From contig NZ_LQAQ01000093.1 in NCBI RefSeq assembly GCF_001583495.1, positions 62,001 to 126,000 on the forward strand: a DNA stretch of 64,000 bases, given 5' to 3'. Under the pieces are notes generated by a model. That model worked only from the letters and a program-made list of their open reading frames with translations, did not search any database and was not told the DNA's origin. Below, piece after piece: positions 55,805 to 63,814 of the stretch; position 1 is the first letter of the stretch, and every line of letters starts with the position of its first letter. The position numbers and the translations under genes are program-made. Source of the DNA: Flammeovirga sp. SJP92 (GTDB lineage: Bacteria; Bacteroidota; Bacteroidia; Cytophagales; Flammeovirgaceae).

Positions 55805-56126
55805 ACATTTCTACAAGCTTTCTTTGATTCACTTCCAAGCTTCCTTCTTCTTCATTTTTGTCTTGAAACAAAAACGAAGCAAAAAATTCAAGGCTTAGAA
55901 GTCAAAAGCTAAATTTCATTCCTTTCGCCTAAATGATTTTAAACTCGCTAAAGCTCAAACAGTAAAATCATTTTTAACGGCTCAATCCATAAAATTCTTA
56001 ACGCTTTTCCCTTCAAGGCCGGGAGAGCACTACCAAACGATTAGGGTAGTCTTCCAATGGCGCGAATGTTAAGCGTAAGCGTCATTCGTGACCTATAGAT
56101 CATCAGAAATCTCCCGATTTCTAAAT
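55805..56126 (-). mobile_element. MITE-like composite element, reverse-oriented copy
   Basis: The body matches the reverse complement of 46807-47188 over about 250 bp, with the REP-A copy (56057-56123) at its outer end. Terminal inverted repeats are no longer clear. It fills most of the gap between the symporter and GH130. Confidence 0.55.
56057..56123 (-). repeat. REP-A copy
   Basis: Variant A: CGAATG/CATTCG around TTAAGCGTAAGCGT, stem 1 AGAAATC/GATTTCT. Confidence 0.75.
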
Positions 56127-56239
56127 ACCATTCTTGGTTCACAATCTAATTAAGGAATAGTATCACCTGAAACTGAACTTTAGTGATGTCTTCCGACTTA
56201 ACACTTACGATATAGAAATCATAAAAAAATCATTTCTTA

Positions 56240-56272
56240 AAAAAATTAAGGCCCCAGTTGAAACGGGACCCT
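56240..56272 (-). terminator. Intrinsic terminator of the GH130 gene
   Basis: On the minus strand stem AGGGTCCC/GGGGCCTT (with G-T pairs) is followed by an AT-rich T tract. It is 10 bp beyond the stop. Confidence 0.65.
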
Positions 56273-56282
56273 AATTAACACA

Positions 56283-57317
56283 TTAATCCATTACCAAAGT
56301 AGTTTCTTTCGTATTATCCTTAATGAAAGCTACTAGCTCATGGATATCGCAAGTCGCTACACCACAATATTGATCACTACCGCCATAATAAATGTACAGT
56401 GTGTCATCAACTAAAACATTTCCAGTTGGGAAGACCACGCCCCACTTATAAAGACCGCTTTTTTCCCAGTCTTCTTCAGGTTCCATGATGAAATCTTTGG
56501 TTCTGTACAAGATCTTTGTAGGATCTTCTAAGTCCAACAGGCAAGCTCCAACTCTATAGCAGTTATCCTTGTCCACACCATGATAAAGCATCACCCATCC
56601 TTCGTCCGTTTTCACAGGAGGAGTGTTGCCACCTACTTTCACTTCCCACCATTCTTCACCTTTTAATAGTAAGTCAGATTCATGCTTCCAATTGACCATA
56701 TCATCAGAAGATTGAATCCAGATTGCAGGGTATTCCGTACCATACTCCTCACCGATCCACTCTTTCGGGCGGTGTAGCATATAGTATTTGTCATTGATTT
56801 TTTCAGGGAAAATAATCACATCACGGTCATCCAATTCAGGTTTTGTGATTCTTCCTACCCTACGGAAATTCTTTAAGTCTTTAGAAATTGCTAAGCCCGT
56901 ATTGGCAATGTTTTTCTTTAATAGTTCCGGATGGAATTCATCCATTTCAGGAGCCACAACAGCATCATAACTGTATTTCCAATATTGTCCTGGAGGAAAT
57001 GCTCTGTACGCATAAGTGATATAGAAAGTATCACCAAATTTCACAATCCTTGGATCTTCCACACATCCTGAGTCAGGTCCATCTTCTGAAGGAGAAAAAA
57101 CCGGTTGATCTTGCACTCTTTTGAAGTTGAAACCATCTTCACTTTCAGCAAGACCAAAATAGATCTTATGGTCAAAATCATCTCCTGCAGCACGATACAT
57201 CATGTAAAATTTCCCCTCTTCATACCATGCACCTGGGTTACAAACCACTAAGTTTTCCCACTCGTTAGATGCATGTGGAGATAAAATTGGATTTCCTTCA
57301 AATTTTGTAAGCTTCAT
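56283..57317 (-). CDS. GH130 beta-mannoside phosphorylase
   Basis: The 344-residue protein has no signal peptide, so it acts in the cytoplasm. It is a five-bladed propeller with GH130 blocks: FEGNPILSPHASNEWENLVV, CNPGAWYEEGKFYMMYRA, DSGCVEDPRIVKFGDTFYIT (catalytic Asp) and VMLYHGVD near the end. GH130 enzymes split beta-1,4-mannosyl bonds with phosphate, releasing mannose 1-phosphate from mannosyl-glucose or mannooligosaccharides; which substrate cannot be decided from sequence. Together with the GH5 mannanase it makes the case for a beta-mannan pathway. It is divergent from the second DUF5060 hydrolase, with shared 13-mer sites between. Confidence 0.85.
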   Translation of the reverse strand: MKLTKFEGNPILSPHASNEWENLVVCNPGAWYEEGKFYMMYRAAGDDFDHKIYFGLAESEDGFNFKRVQDQPVFSPSEDGPDSGCVEDPRIVKFGDTFYITYAYRAFPPGQYWKYSYDAVVAPEMDEFHPELLKKNIANTGLAISKDLKNFRRVGRITKPELDDRDVIIFPEKINDKYYMLHRPKEWIGEEYGTEYPAIWIQSSDDMVNWKHESDLLLKGEEWWEVKVGGNTPPVKTDEGWVMLYHGVDKDNCYRVGACLLDLEDPTKILYRTKDFIMEPEEDWEKSGLYKWGVVFPTGNVLVDDTLYIYYGGSDQYCGVATCDIHELVAFIKDNTKETTLVMD

Positions 57318-57431
57318 GTTTCTTTAGGTTTAAGAGCTTATACAGTTGAAGAAATAAAACTTCAAGTAAATCTTATTCATTTCATTTCATCATCTGTTCA
57401 GATATAAAAAAGATTGACGACGACATGAATA

Positions 57432-57439
57432 CAAATGTA
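57432..57439 (-). promoter_or_regulatory. -7 promoter box of the GH130 gene
   Basis: TACATTTG matches TAnnTTTG and implies a leader of about 110 nt. Confidence 0.45.
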
Positions 57440-57481
57440 GAGGGGGGAGATGATGCAATCTTATAGGATAAAACGCAATAA

Positions 57482-57579
57482 TGATACTTTTTTGAAATTG
57501 TTAATATAAATACATTGCAATATGCTCTAAAAAGTATCTATTGATGATATAAATTCGTGCAATATTCAAAAAAGTATCA
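57482..57579. promoter_or_regulatory. Cluster of three GATACTTTTT motifs between divergent genes
   Basis: TGATACTTTTTTGAA on the plus strand (57482-57496) and its exact reverse complement (57565-57579) flank a third, weaker copy (57525-57538, minus strand). The two minus-strand copies share a following ATATTGCA. The cluster lies upstream of both GH130 and the hydrolase at 57702, suggesting shared control. Confidence 0.4.
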
Positions 57580-57701
57580 TGTTGTAACACAAAAGTAGTA
57601 GTGCAGACCCTATCTCCTATCTACCTTTACAACCGTACTAATGCAAAACAAACATTACTTTTTGTACGGGTACTTAATCTTTCATTTAATGAGTATGATA
57701 T

Positions 57702-59690
57702 ATGAAATTTTTACAGCTATTCATTTTTTTATTCTTAGCACTTCAGCTTCACATATTTGCTTCTACTGTTCAGCCTGAAATTTTAGAGGTCAACACTGAA
57801 AACACTACTATTAATACTTTTGATAAGTTTGAAGCACTTGTAAAAGTAAAGGCAGACTTTGAAAATCCTTACGATCCTCAACATATAGATGTAAGTGCAT
57901 CGATCACATTACCTGATGCGAGCACTATTAATTATCCTCTTTTCTTTTTAGAAGGTGATAGTGATAACTCTACTTGGGGATTAAGAATCGCTCCTAGAAC
58001 TTCAGGAGAATATACTTATACTATTACTGTTGTAACCGATGAGCAAAGTACAACATCCACTTCTTTCACTTTTAATGCCACAGAAAGTGAGAATCCAGGT
58101 TTCCTTCATACTGTTGACAAAAACTACAACAACTTGGTTTTTGATAATGGTGATGGTTTCAGAGGTTTTGGTTTGAATATGGGTTGGGAAGCTAGAAACA
58201 GCGAAAACCCAAAGTATACTTATGACTTCTGGTTTGATTTATTAGCATCACATCAAATCAACTTTGTAAGAACTTGGTTGAATGTACCTTGGAACTTACC
58301 GATTGAATGGAACAAAGTCGGTTCAGACCGATACAATGATTATAATGGCGTGGGCTACCACCCTGAAGGTTTGGCACGTATTGAATACATGATCGATGAA
58401 GCCGAAAAAAATGATCTGTATTTAATGCTGGCGATGGATTTCCATGGTGCACTTTGGGTCAATAATAATGACGGATGGGGAAATAATGTATGGAAAGATC
58501 ACCCTTACCAACAATTAGCTGGATGTGTAAATCCTAACGACTTTTTCACTTTTGAAGAAGCAAGAAGACTTTATAAAAACAGATTAAGATACATCGTAGC
58601 ACGTTGGGGGTACTCTACTTCGGTAGGTGCTATTGAATTTTTCAATGAAGTCGATAACACAATTATCTATGATGGTCAAAATGTAAATCCTGCTGATGTA
58701 GTAGAATGGCATGATATCATGAGTAAGTATTTGAAATCGATCGATTATCATGAGCATATTGTTACGACAAGTATCAGTCATAATACCGTGAATGGTCTTT
58801 TTGATGTTCAGGAATTAGACCTAATTCAGTCTCACCTTTATGGTTCTGTAGGCGGTATGGCTCAAAAAATTCAAGAGCTAACCAATAAGCATCAAAAACC
58901 TTATGTAGTCGGTGAAATGGGCTTGGACTTTATGCCTCCTAATAATAATGATGAAGCCAAGTGGATTAAAGATTTACAGAAAACAATGTGGTTGGGCATG
59001 TTTGAAAAAACATCAATCATTCCTATGACATGGTGGTGGGAAAACTATGAGGTTTGGAATGCTTACGACAAGTTTGAATTCTTAGCTGAATTTACGGAGA
59101 AAATGACGACAAAGAGTGACAGCGAAATTGCAGAGCTATCATTAGTCAACAGTGAAGACCTTGAAGGACAAGGAATGGTGCTCAGAAACAGACATGGCTA
59201 TGCCTTTATTCATGGAAAGGGACAAAGACTCAGAAACATCACTTTCCAAATTGATGGCCTTCCTCGTGATGAATACACTTTCTATGTCTACAATGCCTAC
59301 ACTTATGAAGAAAAAGACAGAGTGGATGTTACGGCGAGTAACTCTGGCAAGTTTTACATCGAAATCAATGAAATAAACTCAAATGAAGATATAGTACTCT
59401 ATTTTGAAAATAAAAGAGGTGATGTGACTAGTATTGATGATCAATTTAAAAATATCAACTGGAAACTATACCCTAACCCTGCTCAATCAAAGTTGAACTA
59501 CGCCATTGAGGACATGTTCAATCCTGCTAATGCTCAATTTTTCATTTATGATATGAATGGCAAATTAATGCAACAGTCTCCTCTTTCTAAAAGTGAAAGT
59601 ATCAATATTGAAAGCTTGCCGAAAGGTGTTTATGTTTTCAAAATTGTAACGGATGAAAGAGAAGACCACAAGGTGTTTATTAAGCAATAG
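57702..59690 (+). CDS. Secreted DUF5060/GH5-like glycoside hydrolase with T9SS tail
   Basis: The 662-residue protein has a signal peptide (1-20), a DUF5060 sandwich (about 25-130), a (beta/alpha)8 hydrolase domain (about 145-480), a small sandwich (about 485-560) and a T9SS tail (about 590-662, YPNPAQSKLNYAIED). Glu316 in GAIEFFNEVDN is the acid/base and Glu405 in YVVGEMGLDF the nucleophile. Its catalytic part is closely related to that at 19514, but it lacks the N-terminal CBM-like and FN3 modules. The two genes sit at opposite edges of the locus. Extracellular mannan cleavage is inferred from context. Confidence 0.85.
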   Translation: MKFLQLFIFLFLALQLHIFASTVQPEILEVNTENTTINTFDKFEALVKVKADFENPYDPQHIDVSASITLPDASTINYPLFFLEGDSDNSTWGLRIAPRTSGEYTYTITVVTDEQSTTSTSFTFNATESENPGFLHTVDKNYNNLVFDNGDGFRGFGLNMGWEARNSENPKYTYDFWFDLLASHQINFVRTWLNVPWNLPIEWNKVGSDRYNDYNGVGYHPEGLARIEYMIDEAEKNDLYLMLAMDFHGALWVNNNDGWGNNVWKDHPYQQLAGCVNPNDFFTFEEARRLYKNRLRYIVARWGYSTSVGAIEFFNEVDNTIIYDGQNVNPADVVEWHDIMSKYLKSIDYHEHIVTTSISHNTVNGLFDVQELDLIQSHLYGSVGGMAQKIQELTNKHQKPYVVGEMGLDFMPPNNNDEAKWIKDLQKTMWLGMFEKTSIIPMTWWWENYEVWNAYDKFEFLAEFTEKMTTKSDSEIAELSLVNSEDLEGQGMVLRNRHGYAFIHGKGQRLRNITFQIDGLPRDEYTFYVYNAYTYEEKDRVDVTASNSGKFYIEINEINSNEDIVLYFENKRGDVTSIDDQFKNINWKLYPNPAQSKLNYAIEDMFNPANAQFFIYDMNGKLMQQSPLSKSESINIESLPKGVYVFKIVTDEREDHKVFIKQ

Positions 59691-59791
59691 ATTTTAACAA
59701 TCATGGGTTTGTCTGCTCAACGATTCTATGCTCAATTTCAAACTTTATTTAGGTTTGGGATTGGGCATTTTTTATCTCCTAATTTTTTTTA

Positions 59792-59911
59792 GTGGTTCTG
59801 AAGCCACAAGGCATTGTGGCTCTACAAAAAACGATAACCTTTCAATTAAGTAATTCATTAAATTGAAAGATTACCCCTGTAGAGACGCAATGCCTTGCGT
59901 CTCACGAACCA
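59792..59911. repeat. REP-B nested palindromic element
   Basis: Hairpins AGCCACAA/TTGTGGCT and GAGACGCAA/TTGCGTCTC inside the outer repeat TGGTTC/GAACCA. Confidence 0.7.
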
Positions 59912-59937
59912 AAAAACGAAACATTTTTCCTCACTTG

Positions 59938-60000
59938 ATGGAATGTTAAGTGATAACATCATTCGTACTTAAAAGATCAACAGAAATCTCCCGGTTTCTG
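59938..60000 (-). repeat. Degenerate REP-A copy
   Basis: Stem 2 GAATG/CATTC around TTAAGTGATAACAT; stem 1 AGAAATC/GGTTTCT with one mismatch. From 60001 to 60361 the DNA is AT-rich and homologous to the region before paralog 3. Confidence 0.55.
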
Positions 60001-60361
60001 ACTAACATAAATACTTAATAAGTCAGTATAATGAACACCCTATTTCCATCATTTCTCAAAAACGTACACCTTACGTTAATTTTATATGAAGCTGGCATGC
60101 ATTTAATAATATCTAAAATATAAACTTAAAAAACGATGAATTTTTACAGTATTATAAATTTACGCAGTGATTTTTTACGAAAATAATAAATAACATCTAT
60201 TCTCCTTTAAAAGACTTTAAACAGGATGGCTAATAAGACACCCTTTACAGAATAAAATCAACGTGTTTAATATGAATTAAAAAATATAATTCTAAATAAA
60301 TGTAAATAAATATTCTATTTCAGAATTATATTTTGAAAAATTCCATAAAAAGTGACCGTTT

Positions 60362-60480
60362 ATGGACAAGTTGTTCAAATATGTAATAAAAACTATGTAT
60401 GATTTACACTTAAAAACCTAAAATTGACACACAACTAATTGATTTACAGATTTTTATTAATTTTTGGCAAGCCTTTAGTA
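60362..60480 (+). promoter_or_regulatory. Enhancer-like inverted repeat and -24/-12 promoter of exported paralog 4
   Basis: TGGACA-N3-TGTTCA (60363-60377, one mismatch), TACACTTAAAA 35 bp from its centre, and TTGGCAAG-N6-AGTA (60464-60480) 96 bp from it, with the GG-to-G spacing again 12 bp. The start codon lies 53 bp downstream. Confidence 0.5.
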
Positions 60481-60530
60481 TAAGGTAAAGTGTATTTAAA
60501 CGAATCAAAAAACAAAAAATATATATAGCC

Positions 60531-60929
60531 ATGAAATCTTTAAAACAACTTTTAGTTATCGCGTTAGTTTCAATCATCTCTGTTTCTGCTTCATTCGCTA
60601 ATCCTACTGACAATGAAGACAATGAGATTACAAAATTACGTGCTGCGGTTGAAAACGCTACAGCTACTGACTGGGCTGTTTATTCAGACGCTGCTGAAAG
60701 ATGTATCGAATTGAAAGCGAACTTAAGCGAGGCTTATGTTTGGATAGAGAAATCTATCGCTATCAACGAAAATGCTGAGAACTTAGAGATCAAAGGGGAT
60801 TACTTAGCATTGAACGGTGCAAAAGATATGGCAATCGAAGCTTACAACAAAGCGATCTTAGCAGGAATGCTTGCTGGAGACGATGTTGCTAAAGTTCAGA
60901 AGAAAGTCTTGAAAATGTCTCGTCGTTAA
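60531..60929 (+). CDS. Small exported TPR-like helical protein, paralog 4 of 4
   Basis: This 132-residue protein is nearly the twin of paralog 3: signal peptide (about 1-23, ending SFA), DNEDNEITKLRAAVENA, AAERCIELKANLSEAYVWIE, IKGDYLALNGAKDMAIEAYN, then a basic end KMSRR. The GDY...NG...A..AY pattern is a single TPR-like hairpin. It stands 44 kb from the other copies, on the far side of the carbohydrate locus, with upstream DNA and terminator duplicated along with it. Exported and probably periplasmic; function unknown. Confidence 0.8.
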   Translation: MKSLKQLLVIALVSIISVSASFANPTDNEDNEITKLRAAVENATATDWAVYSDAAERCIELKANLSEAYVWIEKSIAINENAENLEIKGDYLALNGAKDMAIEAYNKAILAGMLAGDDVAKVQKKVLKMSRR

Positions 60930-60973
60930 TCACACAGACATTTATTGAATACGAAGTAACTGCGAATTACTAC

Positions 60974-61006
60974 AAAGCCTTCAGGTTTACACCTGAAGGC
61001 TTTTTT
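60974..61006 (+). terminator. Intrinsic terminator of exported paralog 4
   Basis: Stem AAAGCCTTCAGGT/ACCTGAAGGCTTT, then six T. Confidence 0.8.
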
Positions 61007-61118
61007 ATATTTGAGCAAAAAATCCCGCACTATGACTAAAGACATGTACTCAGTATTTCGTCCTTTAATTCTTTTATAAGTTTCTATAAAATATCATGAG
61101 ACAATCCGCCTACCCTTA

Positions 61119-61685
61119 TTATTTTTGTATGAATACTGTCAATGACTTGGCACCGTGGGCACCTTTTACCAATGACTGCTCAATATCTGCTGTTTTTGAT
61201 GGACCTGAGATAAATACCCCATATCCGCTTTGTCTTGGTTCCACATAAGTGTAGGCCTCATGCATGTTCCAAACGACTTTTTGATAAGGCAAAACAATGA
61301 TCAAATGGGAAGCAATTGCTGTCAGTGCTCTTTGTGTTAAAGCATCACCTTCCACCCAGATAGCTCCATTTTCTGCCACACCCAATTCCCCTTCAATGAC
61401 AGAAAGGTTGAGGTCGGCCATTTCAGTGTTTTCCAACGTATCTGTATAACCCAGTTCTTGGATGGAGGAATAAACCGGTCCTTCCTCTTCTCTGGATGCT
61501 ACTAATTTTGATAACTCCGTTTTATCCTCACTGATAATCACTTCAACCCCTAATGTCTCTAATGTTTCAAAGAAGAAGCTATGTTTATCATCAGACAATC
61601 CTTCAAAAATAGGGACCATAGGCATGGCTTTAGAAGGAAGCTGAAGTTCTTTTATATTACCTAAGATTTTTTCTTTTGCTGTCAT
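61119..61685 (-). CDS. lutC: LutC, lactate utilization protein C (LUD domain)
   Basis: The start was set at ATG 61683-61685, directly after the lutB stop; 11 further codons upstream are open but overlap lutB. The 188-residue product is an LUD-domain protein with EGELGVAENGAIWVEGDA and the C-terminal FISGPSKTADIEQSLVKGAH, both typical of LutC/YkgG. LutC is the third subunit of the iron-sulfur L-lactate oxidation complex LutABC, which turns lactate into pyruvate at the inner face of the membrane. It is the last gene of the operon. Confidence 0.9.
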   Translation of the reverse strand: MTAKEKILGNIKELQLPSKAMPMVPIFEGLSDDKHSFFFETLETLGVEVIISEDKTELSKLVASREEEGPVYSSIQELGYTDTLENTEMADLNLSVIEGELGVAENGAIWVEGDALTQRALTAIASHLIIVLPYQKVVWNMHEAYTYVEPRQSGYGVFISGPSKTADIEQSLVKGAHGAKSLTVFIQK

Positions 61686-61686
61686 T

Positions 61687-63057
61687 TTATGAATTGTTTT
61701 TCTTGTACCAATCATCAAATGTCTGTGTAGGAACAGGTAGTTCCCTTTTCAATCCCCAAGTGTTCAATGGATTATAAATCAGTACTCGTGGCCCTTTCAA
61801 GAAGGTATTGCCTACTTTAGTGATCATCTTAAACAACTTAGGATTACCCATGGCTTTCCCGGCCATTTTCATACTCATCTTTTTGGCTGGATCATAATTG
61901 GTTTCTTCCATAATGATCTGTCGCCACTTATAAAGCTGTGTATGTATATCGATTTTCACAGGACAAACATCACTGCAAGACCCACAAAGAGTGGAGGCAA
62001 ACGGTAATGAACTGTGCTTCTTTAAATCTTTTCCTGGAGATAAAATAGAACCGATTGGTCCAGGAATAGTGTAAGTATAACTATGACCGCCACTTCTTCT
62101 GTAGATTGGGCAAGTGTTCATACAAGCACCACAACGGATACAATTCAGCGACTTCCTAAAGTCATCTCTTCCCAACTGTTCTGATCTTCCATTATCTACT
62201 AATACAATGTGCATTTCCTTGCCATCTTTTGGCTTATGGAAATGTGAGCTGTACGTCGTGATGGCCTGACCCGTAGCACTTCTTGCTAACAATCTTAAGA
62301 AAATACCAAGATGCTCTACTTTAGGAATTACTTTTTCAATACCCATACAAGCAATATGAACTGGTGCCAAGTTGGCTCCCATATCCACATTTCCTTCATT
62401 GGTACAAACCACAAAACCACCTGATTCAGCGACTGCAAAGTTGACACCAGTAATAGCGGCATCTGCTTTCAAAAACTTATCTCTCAAGTGTTCTCTTGCT
62501 GCCCTTGTCAAGTAAGTAGGATCTGTAGCTCCCTTTTCAGTATTCAAATGCTCATGAAACAGCTCTCCTACTTCCTCTTTTTTCTTATGGATGGCAGGCA
62601 GTACAATATGACTTGGATGCTCTTTGGCTAATTGCACAATTCGCTCTCCCAAATCAGTATCTACTACATCAATATCATACTTGTTGAGGTGAGGATTCAA
62701 ACCACATTCCTCCGTTAGCATGGACTTACTTTTCACAACGTTTTTCACATTGTGTTTTTGAAGAATAGACAATACAATTTCATTGTGTTCCTTGGCATCT
62801 TTGGCCCAGTGAACATGAATGCCGTTGGCTTTAGCTTGCTCTTCAAATTGTAATAAATATTTATCTAAATGGGATAAGGTATGTGCTTTGATTTGAGAAG
62901 CAATTTCTCTCAGCTCTTCCCATTCTGGAATACCGTGTGTGGCTTTGTCTCTTTTTTCACGAACAAACCATAGTGCTTTGTCGTGCCAAGAAACTCTTTC
63001 AGGGTTTTTGTTGAATGCTTTCGCCCCTGATGGATGATTTTTATACTGCGTTGACAT
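61687..63057 (-). CDS. lutB: LutB, iron-sulfur lactate oxidation subunit
   Basis: The 456-residue protein has an N-terminal LUD domain (about 65-285; VKSKSMLTEECGLN, AVAESGGFVVCTNEGN) and a C-terminal ferredoxin-like part with two cysteine clusters, CIRCGACMNTCP (about 306-317) and CGSCSDVCPVKI (about 357-368), for 4Fe-4S centres. It passes electrons from lactate to the chain together with LutA and LutC. The start overlaps the end of lutA by 17 bp, so translation is coupled. Length is usual for LutB. Confidence 0.92.
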   Translation of the reverse strand: MSTQYKNHPSGAKAFNKNPERVSWHDKALWFVREKRDKATHGIPEWEELREIASQIKAHTLSHLDKYLLQFEEQAKANGIHVHWAKDAKEHNEIVLSILQKHNVKNVVKSKSMLTEECGLNPHLNKYDIDVVDTDLGERIVQLAKEHPSHIVLPAIHKKKEEVGELFHEHLNTEKGATDPTYLTRAAREHLRDKFLKADAAITGVNFAVAESGGFVVCTNEGNVDMGANLAPVHIACMGIEKVIPKVEHLGIFLRLLARSATGQAITTYSSHFHKPKDGKEMHIVLVDNGRSEQLGRDDFRKSLNCIRCGACMNTCPIYRRSGGHSYTYTIPGPIGSILSPGKDLKKHSSLPFASTLCGSCSDVCPVKIDIHTQLYKWRQIIMEETNYDPAKKMSMKMAGKAMGNPKLFKMITKVGNTFLKGPRVLIYNPLNTWGLKRELPVPTQTFDDWYKKNNS

Positions 63058-63814
63058 AAGCTTTTTCTTTATCAGTAGTGGTTGATTTTACTTCTGCGGC
63101 TAATATTTCAGCCAAATGAATCACTTTGATAGGTAACTTTTCACGCTGAATAATTCCATCAAGATGCATCAAACATGACATATCTCCAGAAGTGATATAT
63201 TCCGCTCCTGATTCGATATAATCTTTTAATCTATCTGTACCCATACGTACTGAAATGTCTGGCTCTGATACACTAAAAGTACCACCAAAACCACAGCATT
63301 CATCCGCTCTTTTCGGTTGAATCAATGTCACTCCACTCACTTGTTTCACAAGCACATCTTGCTTAGAAACATCACAAGTCACTCGCTCTGAACACTGACC
63401 TAAACGCATTCCTCTCAAACCATGGCAACTTTTATGAATGGCCACTTTATGAGGAAACTCAGCTTGAAGCTCTTTTTCTTTCATTACATCATAAATGAAC
63501 TCTGTCAGATCGAAAACTTTATCAATCATCGGTTCCATTATAGGATATAAATGTGCTCCATGCTCTCTTACGTGTAAGACACAACTTGCTGAAGGCCCAA
63601 CAACGTAATCAAAATCTTTAAAATTGTCATAGAAGACTTTGAGTGCTTCCACTCCGTCTTTTTCACATCCTGAATTGGCCATTGGCTGACCACAGCATGT
63701 TTGACTCAATGGGTAGGTTACGTTTCCGTATTTCTGCAATAGCTTGAGTGTCGCTTTTGCAACTTCAGGATAGAACTGATTTATATAACAAGGTATGAAT
63801 AATCCAATTTCCAT
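63041..63814 (-). CDS. lutA: LutA, lactate utilization protein A (CCG domains)
   Basis: The 257-residue protein begins MEIGLFIPCYINQFYPEVA and contains the two cysteine-rich CCG domains, seen as SQTCCGQPMANSGC (about 38-51) and RADECCGFGGTFSV (about 189-202), each binding an iron-sulfur cluster. It is the first gene of lutABC, overlapping lutB by 17 bp. The operon allows growth on L-lactate. The 186 bp upstream to the window end show no clear -7 box or operator that I can support. Confidence 0.92.
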   Translation of the reverse strand: MEIGLFIPCYINQFYPEVAKATLKLLQKYGNVTYPLSQTCCGQPMANSGCEKDGVEALKVFYDNFKDFDYVVGPSASCVLHVREHGAHLYPIMEPMIDKVFDLTEFIYDVMKEKELQAEFPHKVAIHKSCHGLRGMRLGQCSERVTCDVSKQDVLVKQVSGVTLIQPKRADECCGFGGTFSVSEPDISVRMGTDRLKDYIESGAEYITSGDMSCLMHLDGIIQREKLPIKVIHLAEILAAEVKSTTTDKEKAYVNAV

